Shown one piece after another: positions 1 through 5,310 of a stretch of DNA of 5,901 nt. Origin of the DNA: Sphingomonadales bacterium. GTDB taxonomy: Bacteria > Pseudomonadota > Alphaproteobacteria > Sphingomonadales > Sphingomonadaceae. Location: positions 1 to 5,901 of the forward strand of contig JANYCM010000066.1 of NCBI GenBank assembly GCA_025360285.1. The letters are read 5' to 3'. The translations under genes and the position numbers were made by a program. Under the pieces are notes generated by a model, which searched no databases, had not been told where the DNA came from, and worked only from the letters and a program-made list of their open reading frames with translations. Numbering within the stretch: the first letter of the stretch is position 1; every line of letters begins with the position of its first letter.

Positions 1-1
1 C

Positions 2-430
2 GCCGCCCATGCCGCCGGCGCCGCCGCCCAGGCGGCCGCCGATCGCGCCCGCCTCACTGCGCTGTCGGCGGCGGCGGCGCGGGCGCAGCATGATCGCGTT
101 ACCGCGCTCACCGCCACCCAGGCGCAAATTTCGAAAGGCCAGGATGATGAACTTGCGAAAAATGCGGCTGTTATTGTTAGTCGCGCTGCCGATCTGCGGC
201 TGCGCTGGGCCGCGCACGGTGCCGATCGCGATCACCCCGGCGGCGATCGAACAACTGCCGTTCCCCGCGCCGCCGGCCGGCCTGATGACGCCGCTTGCGC
301 GGCCGCCGGCTGGGTATCTTTCGCAATTGCCAGCGCCGCCGCCGAGGCCGCCGACCGGGCGATAGCCAAGGATGATGCCTGGATCGCCTGGGCGACGGCG
401 CAGGCGGCGGCGTGGCCGGGGGCGTGGTGA
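2..430 (+). CDS. Rz-like inner-membrane spanin (i-spanin), C-terminal part, 5' truncated by window edge
   Basis: The frame starting at base 2 is open for 142 codons from the window edge to the TGA at 428-430; no start codon is visible, so the gene begins upstream. The visible N-terminal half (about residues 1-70) is rich in Ala, Gln, Asp and Arg, as expected of a periplasmic coiled-coil stalk. The C-terminus carries a Cys/Trp-containing segment (CAAAGWVSF) and an Ala-rich helix ending DAWIAWATAQAAAWPGAW. Rz-type spanins are inner-membrane proteins with a periplasmic coiled coil that pair with an outer-membrane lipoprotein to fuse the two membranes at the end of phage lysis. The membrane anchor would lie upstream and cannot be seen. 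The identification rests mainly on a proline-rich lipoprotein ORF embedded in the +1 frame, the classic Rz/Rz1 layout, and not on strong sequence recognition. It could instead be an unrelated Ala-rich phage protein. Confidence 0.6.
   Translation, partial: AAHAAGAAAQAAADRARLTALSAAAARAQHDRVTALTATQAQISKGQDDELAKNAAVIVSRAADLRLRWAAHGADRDHPGGDRTTAVPRAAGRPDDAACAAAGWVSFAIASAAAEAADRAIAKDDAWIAWATAQAAAWPGAW
144..365 (+). CDS. Rz1-like proline-rich outer-membrane spanin lipoprotein, nested in the Rz-like gene
   Basis: Small 73-residue protein. It starts MMNLRKMRLLLLVALPICGC: two basic residues, a Leu-rich hydrophobic core, then a lipobox-like ICGC with the probable lipidated Cys at residue 20. Cys18 is a poorer alternative because Ile would be at -1. 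The mature part is short and markedly proline-rich, with PAPPAG and PAPPPRPP runs, like Rz1 of lambda-type phages. The start is ATG 144 or ATG 147, preceded by AAAGG at 134-138 at usable spacing. The frame stays open upstream to an ATG at position 9, but that extension is Arg/Pro-rich and would bury the signal peptide, so the internal start is preferred. The gene lies entirely inside the neighbouring ORF (ends 430) in its +1 frame. By analogy it is exported, lipidated, held in the outer membrane and binds the i-spanin C-terminus. The lipoprotein call is firm; the spanin role is inferred from nesting and proline content. Confidence 0.68.
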   Translation: MMNLRKMRLLLLVALPICGCAGPRTVPIAITPAAIEQLPFPAPPAGLMTPLARPPAGYLSQLPAPPPRPPTGR

Positions 431-451
431 GGCGGGCGCTATCACTCCTTC

Positions 452-472
452 ATGCTGGACTTGATCCAGCAT
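452..472. repeat. REP-like palindromic element (hairpin)
   Basis: ATGCTGGA (452-459) and TCCAGCAT (465-472) are perfect inverted arms around the 5-nt loop CTTGA. The form CATGCTGGACTTGATCCAGC closely resembles short dispersed palindromes found in many copies in intergenic DNA of alphaproteobacteria, including sphingomonads and rhizobia. No T-run follows, so it is not an obvious intrinsic terminator. It could still form a stem in the transcript 22 nt after the spanin stop and protect the 3' end. Copy number cannot be judged from this window. Confidence 0.6.
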
Positions 473-648
473 TCACCGTGCCGCGGGGCCGATCGTGCTT
501 TTGGCGGGGTGGCTGCCGCAACGAGTTGAGCATGACGATATAATTGAATTTACGGGATTATAATACGCCGCATGACGCTTCGAGTGGCGATATGGCCGGA
601 TGTGCGGGCATGAAATCCTGCTGCCGGAGCGGCCGAGGATTAATCTGC

Positions 649-679
649 TTGACTTAATGCTGCCCTCGCCGCAGTTAAT
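649..679 (+). promoter_or_regulatory. Possible promoter of the TetR gene
   Basis: TTGACT at 649-654 matches the sigma-70 -35 consensus at five of six positions. At 17-19 nt downstream lies the AT-rich GTTAAT (around 672-679), a weak -10 candidate that falls inside the left arm of the palindrome at 674-693. A repressor on that palindrome would therefore block polymerase. The -10 match is poor, so the promoter is tentative. Confidence 0.35.
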
Positions 680-693
680 CCGTATGGATTAAC
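674..693. promoter_or_regulatory. Perfect palindrome, candidate TetR operator
   Basis: GTTAATCC (674-681) and GGATTAAC (686-693) form a perfect 8-bp inverted repeat around GTAT (682-685). It lies 15 nt upstream of the TetR start codon and directly before the Shine-Dalgarno GGGGAG (694-699). Palindromes of this size next to their own gene are the usual binding sites of dimeric TetR-family proteins, so autoregulation of the regulator and the co-directional oxidoreductase genes is likely. A partial half-site, GGATTAA, recurs at 637-643. Confidence 0.6.
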
Positions 694-708
694 GGGGAGC
701 GTGGCGCT

Positions 709-1395
709 ATGACCGAGCCGGCGACCATGGCGGCAGCGCCGATGCTGGCTTCAGCGTTGGCAACGCGTGAGCAATTGCTGCGGGTGGCGATGGCGTTGTT
801 CGGTGAAAATGGCGTTGATCGGGTATCGTTGCTGCAGATTGCCGATGCAGCGGGCAGCCGCAACAAATCGGCGGTGGGCTATCATTTCGCCAGCAAGCAG
901 GGCCTGGTCGATGCCTTGTTGCAACGTATCGAGCGCGATATCGGACAGCCGATTGACGCGGCACTGGCGGACATTCAGGCGCGGTTCGAAAGCGGCGAGA
1001 CGGTATCGCTGGGCGATGTGGTGCGGGCTGTTCTGGCACCGGTATTCGGTTTTTATGGTGCCAGCCCGTATGGCCGCGACGCGTTCCGGGTGTTGGCGCG
1101 GCTGATGCATGATCCGGTGGAGAGCATTCCGCTGATGTTGCGGCGCGACAGCGCCGCGCGGATCGCGCGATTCAGTATGATATTGCAGCGGTTGCAGCCC
1201 GACAAGCCGCAGCGGTTGATCGAACATCATGTCCATCACAGCATCATGGCGACGATCAACGGCCTGTCGCTGACCGATCGCTTCCTGGCATTGCGGCGGG
1301 ATCGCTGGGGTGGGGATGAACTGCCGCTGTTCCTTGATTCCTACGCCGGCTTCCTGGCCGCAGGGCTGGCAAGCGGTGCGGCGCAAACAAAATAA
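709..1395 (+). CDS. TetR/AcrR-family transcriptional regulator
   Basis: A 228-residue protein of typical TetR-family length. The N-terminal DNA-binding domain spans about residues 18-71: TREQLLRVAMALFGENG (helix 1), then the helix-turn-helix SLLQIADAAGSRNKSAVGYHFASKQGLVDALL. The YHF..K signature sits at the end of the recognition helix, with the longer turn (SRNKSAV) seen in one TetR subgroup. The rest is a helical ligand-binding and dimerisation domain with no recognisable ligand signature. ATG 709 was chosen because GGGGAG (694-699) lies 9 nt upstream; ATG 727 is possible. A perfect palindrome at 674-693 is a plausible operator. The gene is followed after 16 nt by a flavin monooxygenase gene on the same strand, so it probably represses that unit until an inducer, perhaps the enzymes' substrate, is present. 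It uses more TTG and other A/T-containing codons than its neighbours. Confidence 0.9.
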   Translation: MTEPATMAAAPMLASALATREQLLRVAMALFGENGVDRVSLLQIADAAGSRNKSAVGYHFASKQGLVDALLQRIERDIGQPIDAALADIQARFESGETVSLGDVVRAVLAPVFGFYGASPYGRDAFRVLARLMHDPVESIPLMLRRDSAARIARFSMILQRLQPDKPQRLIEHHVHHSIMATINGLSLTDRFLALRRDRWGGDELPLFLDSYAGFLAAGLASGAAQTK

Positions 1396-1411
1396 CAATG
1401 GGGCGAAAGAC

Positions 1412-2560
1412 ATGGCGATGCGATTGAAGGACGGGATTTTTCTGGCGCCGTTCCACCCGATGAACGAGGACCCGACGCTGTGTATCCAGCGCGACCTGGA
1501 ACTGATCGAGCATCTTGACCGGCTGGGCTATGAAGAAGCCTGGGTGGGCGAACATCATTCGGGCGGGTTCGAGATCATCGCCAGCCCGGAACTGTTCATC
1601 GCGGCGGCGGTGGAGCGGACGAAATCAATCCGGCTGGGCACCGGCGTGGTGTCGCTTCCCTATCACAACCCGTTGACGACGGCGAACCGCATCCTGCAAC
1701 TGGACCATCAGAGCCGCGGCAGGGTGATGTTCGGGGTCGGCCCCGGCCTGCTGCCGTCCGATGCCTTTCAGATGGGCATCAGCCCGGCGGTGCAGCGCGA
1801 GCGCATGGTGGAGAGCATCGAGGTCATCCTGCGGCTGTTCGCCGGGGAACGGGTGACGCACAAGTCCGACTGGTTCACGCTCGTCGATGCGACATGCCAA
1901 TTGAAGCCCTACACCTGGCCGCATCCGGAGATTGTTGTGGCGTCATCGGTGACGCCATCGGGAGGCACGCTGGCGGGGCGGCACGGCTTTGGCTTGCTGT
2001 GTGTCGCCGCCACCCAGGCGAGCGGCTATGATGCGCTGGGCATCAACTGGAAGATCGCCACCGATACGGCGACCAAACACGGCAAGACTATTGATCCGGC
2101 GCGGCTGCGGCTGGTCGGCCCGGTGCATATCGCGCAGACGCGGGAGGAAGCCTGGGCCAATATCGAATTCGGCTGCCACCAGTTCGCCGAATATTTTGCG
2201 CGCATCAGCCGGCCGGGGGAGCCGATCGACACATCGGTGCACCCCATCCGCAAGATGGTCGAGGACGGCGCCGCCGTGGTCGGCACGCCTGATGATGCCA
2301 TCGCGCAGATCCGCCGGTTGCAGGCCAAGCAGGGCGATTTCGGCGTCTTCCTGCAACTGGCGCATAATTGGGCGAATTTCGACAAGACCAAGGCGAGCTA
2401 TGAACTGTGGCGCCGCCATGTCTCCCCGGCGATCAACGACATGAACAGCCAGCGGCAGGACAGCTTCGCCTGGGCGACCGACCATGCGACACAATATATC
2501 CAGGCGGCGATGCAAGCGGCCGGGGCGACGATCGCCAAACACGCCGTCGCGAACGCCTGA
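1412..2560 (+). CDS. LLM-class (bacterial luciferase-like) flavin-dependent monooxygenase, limonene 1,2-monooxygenase-like
   Basis: A 382-residue protein of the luciferase-like monooxygenase family: TIM-barrel enzymes that use reduced FMN (F420 in some relatives) supplied by a partner reductase to oxygenate organic substrates. Visible family features are the start strand GIFLAPFHP (8-16), EEAWVGEHHSGGFEIIASPELF (41-62), IRLGTGVVSLPYHNPLTTANRI (73-94) and the FGVGPGLLPSDAFQMGI region (107-123). These closely resemble proteins annotated as limonene 1,2-monooxygenase, and the length agrees, but the true substrate cannot be read from the sequence. ATG 1412 is preferred because the conserved N-terminal strand follows directly; the frame is open upstream but overlaps the TetR gene. 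ATG 1418 is an alternative. The ribosome-binding site is weak (GGGG at 1400-1403 or GAAAGA at 1405-1410). It lies 16 nt after the TetR stop and 12 nt before the next gene, which indicates one operon. Confidence 0.88.
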   Translation: MAMRLKDGIFLAPFHPMNEDPTLCIQRDLELIEHLDRLGYEEAWVGEHHSGGFEIIASPELFIAAAVERTKSIRLGTGVVSLPYHNPLTTANRILQLDHQSRGRVMFGVGPGLLPSDAFQMGISPAVQRERMVESIEVILRLFAGERVTHKSDWFTLVDATCQLKPYTWPHPEIVVASSVTPSGGTLAGRHGFGLLCVAATQASGYDALGINWKIATDTATKHGKTIDPARLRLVGPVHIAQTREEAWANIEFGCHQFAEYFARISRPGEPIDTSVHPIRKMVEDGAAVVGTPDDAIAQIRRLQAKQGDFGVFLQLAHNWANFDKTKASYELWRRHVSPAINDMNSQRQDSFAWATDHATQYIQAAMQAAGATIAKHAVANA

Positions 2561-2572
2561 AGGAAAACGCCG

Positions 2573-4240
2573 ATGCCTTTCACGATGACCGACCTTGTCG
2601 GCTGCGAATTCCCGCTGTTCGCTTTCAGCCATTGCCGTGATGTAGTGGCGGCGGTCAGCCGGGCCGGCAGTTTCGGCGTGCTGGGGACGAAGGCCTTCAC
2701 CCCCGCGCAACTGGAGACCGAATTGTCCTGGATCGATGATCATGTTGGCGGCAAGCCGTACGGCGTCGACGTGCTGATCCCCGAGCACCAGCTTGCCGGC
2801 GCGGGATCGGGGACGGCCGAAATGCTGGAACTGGTGCCGCCCGAACACTGGGCGTTTGTCGAACAATTGCTTCACAGCGCCGGCATCCCGGCCAACAGCG
2901 CCACCCTGCGCCGCACTGATCCGCTGGGTACCAGCCTTGGGGAACAGCAGTTGGAAGTCGCGCTGCGCCACCCGATCCGGCTGATGGCCAATGCGCTGGG
3001 CATCGCGCCGCCGGCGATGATCGCACTGGGCAAACAGCACGGCGTGCCGGTGGCGGCGCTGGTTGGCGCCAAGGAGCATGCGCTGCGCCAGGTCGAGGCG
3101 GGTGTCGACATCATCGTCGCCCAGGGCAGCGAGGCCGGCGGCCATTGCGGCGAGGTTTCGACCCTGGTGCTGGTGCCGGAAGTGCTGCGCGCCATCCGAC
3201 CGGTGCGCGACGTGCCTGTGCTGGCGGCGGGCGGGATCATGACCGGCAGCCAGATGGCCGGCATGATGGCGATGGGTGCGGCTGGCGCCTGGACGGGATC
3301 GGTGTGGCTGGGCACGACCGAAGCCGAGACTTCGGATGTGTTCAAAGCCAAGATGGTCGGCGCGCGGTCTCGCGATACGGTTCGGTCGAAGCACCGCACC
3401 GGCAAGTTCAGCCGCCAGTTGCGTTCCGCCTGGCATGATGCCTGGGAGGCGCCATCGGCGCCGAAAGCGTTGCCGATGCCGTTGATGACGCTGGTCAGCG
3501 AACCGGCGCTGTCGCTGTCGCTGGCGCTGCATGAACTGGCGACCAATGCGGCGAAATTCGGGGCGTTTCTGTCGGCCGGCGGCCATGTCACGGTCAATTG
3601 GCGGCTGCGCGATGACGGGGGCCTGGCCTTGTCATGGACCGAAAGTGGCGGCCCGGTGGTGGCACCGCCGACGCGGCGGGGGTTTGGGTCCAGCCTGATC
3701 GAACACGCCCTGGCGCTGGAAACCGGGGGCCGGGCGACGATCTATTATCGCCCCACCGGCGTCGTCTGCGAAATCGTGTTGCCCAAATCCTCGCTGGTGG
3801 AACTCGATATCAAGCCGCCGCTCAAGCCCGCGCCTTTGGCCGGCGATATCGACCTGGCGGCGATTCCCGAACGCCCGCGCGTCCTGATCGTCGAGGACAG
3901 CTTCATGGTGATCCTGACGCTGGAGGGCATGTGCGAGGAACTGGGCTGGGACATCATCGGCCCGGCCACCAGGCTGGACGCGGCATTGACCCTGGCGCGC
4001 ACCGAAAGCTTTGATGCGGCGCTGCTCGATGTCAATCTGCACGATGAAATGACCTGGGGTGTCGCCGATGTGCTGCGCGAACGCGGCATCCCCTTTGTAT
4101 TCAGCACCGGCTATGATCCCGCCAACATGCTGCCCGACCGGCTGGCCGGATCGGTGGTGCTGGCCAAGCCCTATCGGGTCGAAGATGTCGAACGCCGGCT
4201 GCGGCTGATGATGGCAGCAGGGCCGGACGTGTTGGCGTGA
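2573..4240 (+). CDS. Chimeric protein: C-terminally truncated nitronate monooxygenase-like flavoprotein fused to HWE histidine-kinase ATPase domain and receiver domain
   Basis: One uninterrupted 555-codon ORF with AAGGA (2560-2564) 8 nt before ATG 2573. Residues 1 to about 313 match the NAD(P)H-dependent flavin oxidoreductase/nitronate monooxygenase family, an FMN TIM barrel. They carry AQGSEAGGH (183-191, His191 the likely catalytic His) and LAAGGIMTG (217-225, FMN phosphate region), ending in the typical LVSEPAL stretch (307-313). The family's remaining C-terminal helices are absent. From about residue 314 the sequence is an HWE-family kinase ATP-binding domain: N-box HELATNAAKFGA (320-331), the diagnostic W-x-E as WTE (355-357), and the G2 box GFGSSL (370-375). 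Residues about 435-550 are a complete receiver: acidic pair E441-D442, phospho-acceptor D486, S511/T512 and K532-P533. No sensor or H-box His is present, so self-phosphorylation in cis is not expected. An in-frame deletion fusion is the simplest explanation; assembly error or a functional chimera remain possible. Whether either half works is unknown. Confidence 0.85.
   Translation: MPFTMTDLVGCEFPLFAFSHCRDVVAAVSRAGSFGVLGTKAFTPAQLETELSWIDDHVGGKPYGVDVLIPEHQLAGAGSGTAEMLELVPPEHWAFVEQLLHSAGIPANSATLRRTDPLGTSLGEQQLEVALRHPIRLMANALGIAPPAMIALGKQHGVPVAALVGAKEHALRQVEAGVDIIVAQGSEAGGHCGEVSTLVLVPEVLRAIRPVRDVPVLAAGGIMTGSQMAGMMAMGAAGAWTGSVWLGTTEAETSDVFKAKMVGARSRDTVRSKHRTGKFSRQLRSAWHDAWEAPSAPKALPMPLMTLVSEPALSLSLALHELATNAAKFGAFLSAGGHVTVNWRLRDDGGLALSWTESGGPVVAPPTRRGFGSSLIEHALALETGGRATIYYRPTGVVCEIVLPKSSLVELDIKPPLKPAPLAGDIDLAAIPERPRVLIVEDSFMVILTLEGMCEELGWDIIGPATRLDAALTLARTESFDAALLDVNLHDEMTWGVADVLRERGIPFVFSTGYDPANMLPDRLAGSVVLAKPYRVEDVERRLRLMMAAGPDVLA
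3506..3529 (+). repeat. Hexamer tandem repeat at the fusion junction
   Basis: Four in-register hexamers read GCGCTG, TCGCTG, TCGCTG, GCGCTG, encoding Ala-Leu-Ser-Leu-Ser-Leu-Ala-Leu (312-319). The left side belongs to the NMO-type SEPAL motif and the right side to the kinase LALHELATN motif, so the breakpoint lies inside or beside this repeat. Short direct repeats of this kind favour slippage or illegitimate recombination, and steps of 6 nt preserve frame. The repeat may also simply reflect conserved Leu/Ala/Ser coding. Confidence 0.7.
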
Positions 4241-4261
4241 TGACGGGCAAGGCAGGCGGTT

Positions 4262-4780
4262 TCAACCCAAACTCGCCGCGTGCCGCTTCGCCAGCGCCAC
4301 ATAACCGGCCGCCCCGGCGCGGTTGCGGGCGATGTCCTCCGGGCTGAGTGCCCGCAACAGCCGGGCCGGCCGGCCGGCCCATAATTCGCCGCGGCCGATG
4401 CGCTTGCCCGGTGTCAGCAACGCGCCGGCGGCCAGCATGCCATCCTCCTCGACGACGCAGCCGTCCATGACGATGGCGCCCAGCCCGATGAAGCCATGGT
4501 CTTCGATCGTGCAGCCATGGATCATGGCGAGGTGCCCGATCAGCACATCATCGCCGATGACCGTGGCATGGGTGCGGGTGGTGACATGGATGACGCTGCC
4601 ATCCTGGACATTGCTGCGCGCGCCGATGCGGATGCTCTGGACGTCGCCTCGAGCCACGCAATTATACCAGATCGAGCTTTCGTCCCCCACCGTCACATCG
4701 CCGATCAGCCGTGCGCCGGGGGCGATGAAGGTGCTGGCGGCGACGTGGGGATGCATGCCGGCGAAGGGATACAGGCTCAT
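4262..4780 (-). CDS. Gamma-carbonic anhydrase-like hexapeptide-repeat protein (YrdA/PaaY-type)
   Basis: A 172-residue protein with imperfect hexapeptide repeats that fold as a left-handed beta-helix trimer (for example IGDVTVGDESSIW, IRIGARSNVQDGSVIH, IGDDVLIGHLAMIHGC, IEDHGFIGLGAIV). Residues equivalent to the gamma-carbonic anhydrase site are all visible: R44 and D46 (RGD), Q59 and D60, and the three metal-ligand histidines H65, H83 and H88. The length fits the short YrdA/PaaY/CaiE group, which lacks the acidic loop of archaeal Cam; many members bind zinc but have weak or unproven carbonic anhydrase activity. The C-terminal helix (about 140-172) packs on the helix in relatives. The start ATG (4778-4780) overlaps the stop of the upstream acetyltransferase gene as ATGA, which implies translational coupling. 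It is probably cytoplasmic. The physiological reaction is uncertain. Confidence 0.9.
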   Translation of the reverse strand: MSLYPFAGMHPHVAASTFIAPGARLIGDVTVGDESSIWYNCVARGDVQSIRIGARSNVQDGSVIHVTTRTHATVIGDDVLIGHLAMIHGCTIEDHGFIGLGAIVMDGCVVEEDGMLAAGALLTPGKRIGRGELWAGRPARLLRALSPEDIARNRAGAAGYVALAKRHAASLG

Positions 4781-5310
4781 GGCCGAAAGATTTCATAGGT
4801 GACATGCGGGCGCAGCGGATCGTCAATCGCCAGCGCCGGATGATCGAAATCCAGATCATGCCGGCGCACCATGCCGAGCCGCAGCATCAGCCCCCAACTG
4901 CGGGTGTTGGCCGGGGTGGTGATGGCGATGATGCGATTGACCGCCAGATTGTCCCAGCCCCAGGCCAGGCTGGCGGCGGCGGCCTCCCGCGCATAGCCGG
5001 CGCCCCAGGCGTCACGCGCCAGCCGCCAGCCGATTTCGATGGCGCCTTCGATACCGGGGATGTTTTCCGGCGCGATCTTGAGGCCGCAAAAGCCCAGAAA
5101 GCGCGCGTCGGCGCGGCGCTCGATCGCCCAGAATGTGTGGCCGTGCTGCGCCTGGATGGCCGACAGGCGCGCAATGGCGGCATCGGTATCGGCCTGGCTT
5201 TGCAGCGGGCCGAGATGTGCCATAACTTCGGGGTCGCGGCCCATGGCGTTGAAGGGCCGGCGGTCGGAATCTTGCCAGGGGCGCAGGGTGAGGCGGTCAG
5301 TTTCGATCAC
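4777..5310 (-). CDS. GNAT-family N-acetyltransferase (RimJ/RimL type)
   Basis: A 177-residue protein that opens with the RimJ/RimL-like signature IETDRLTLRPWQDSD (2-16). The acetyl-CoA pyrophosphate-binding loop is RDAWGAGYAREA (99-110), preceded by the strand GAIEIGWRL (89-97). It is followed by NRIIAITTPANTRSWGLMLRLGM (125-147), which contains the usual Asn and the helix ending in LGM. These proteins transfer acetyl groups from acetyl-CoA to protein N-termini or small amines; the substrate here is not readable. The start is GTG at 5308-5310, chosen because it overlaps the argC stop as GTGA and places the signature at the N-terminus. The stop overlaps the ATG of the carbonic anhydrase-like gene as ATGA. 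Both overlaps suggest that it is expressed as part of the argC transcript. Confidence 0.88.
   Translation of the reverse strand: MIETDRLTLRPWQDSDRRPFNAMGRDPEVMAHLGPLQSQADTDAAIARLSAIQAQHGHTFWAIERRADARFLGFCGLKIAPENIPGIEGAIEIGWRLARDAWGAGYAREAAAASLAWGWDNLAVNRIIAITTPANTRSWGLMLRLGMVRRHDLDFDHPALAIDDPLRPHVTYEIFRP

Larger units (their letters stand above)
431..708. other. Non-coding interval between phage-type genes and TetR gene
   Basis: This 278-nt stretch has no convincing gene. It is more AT-rich than its surroundings, especially about 535-570 and 637-693. It contains a REP-like hairpin (452-472), an isolated TATAAT at 559-564 without a matching -35 box at normal spacing, a TTGACT at 649-654 that could serve as a -35 for the TetR gene, and the palindrome at 674-693. 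No tRNA, integrase attachment repeat or rho-independent terminator with a T-run was seen. It probably contains the junction between phage-derived and chromosomal DNA, but that is inference. Confidence 0.6.

Noticed and set aside
9..90. GCC/GCG triplet-rich run resembling a simple repeat
   Set aside because: Explained by Ala-rich coding in the spanin-like frame; no regular repeat unit beyond codon bias.
9..143. N-terminal extension of the lipoprotein ORF from the ATG at position 9
   Set aside because: The extension is Arg/Pro-rich and would place the signal peptide internally; the internal ATG at 144/147 has a ribosome-binding site and gives a normal lipoprotein.
559..564. TATAAT as a promoter -10 box
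   Set aside because: No acceptable -35 hexamer at 16-18 nt on either strand; the nearest TTGAGC (526-531) is too far away. It is listed only as a property of the non-coding interval.
611..658. Short ORF of 15 codons starting at ATG 611, considered as a leader peptide
   Set aside because: No ribosome-binding site of note, no repeated regulatory codons and no attenuator-like stems; it overlaps the putative regulatory region.
1310..1411. Upstream start for the LLM monooxygenase, overlapping the TetR gene
   Set aside because: The added residues do not resemble the family; the conserved first strand begins just after ATG 1412.
1943..3586. 547-codon open frame on the minus strand opposite the LLM and NMO-like genes
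   Set aside because: It is antisense to two genes with clear family motifs; its composition (Arg, Gln, His-rich, no recognisable domain) is typical of a GC-rich shadow frame.
4323..4802. 159-codon plus-strand frame opposite the gamma-CA-like gene
   Set aside because: Low-complexity Met/Ser/Pro-rich shadow frame; the minus strand shows a complete set of active-site residues.
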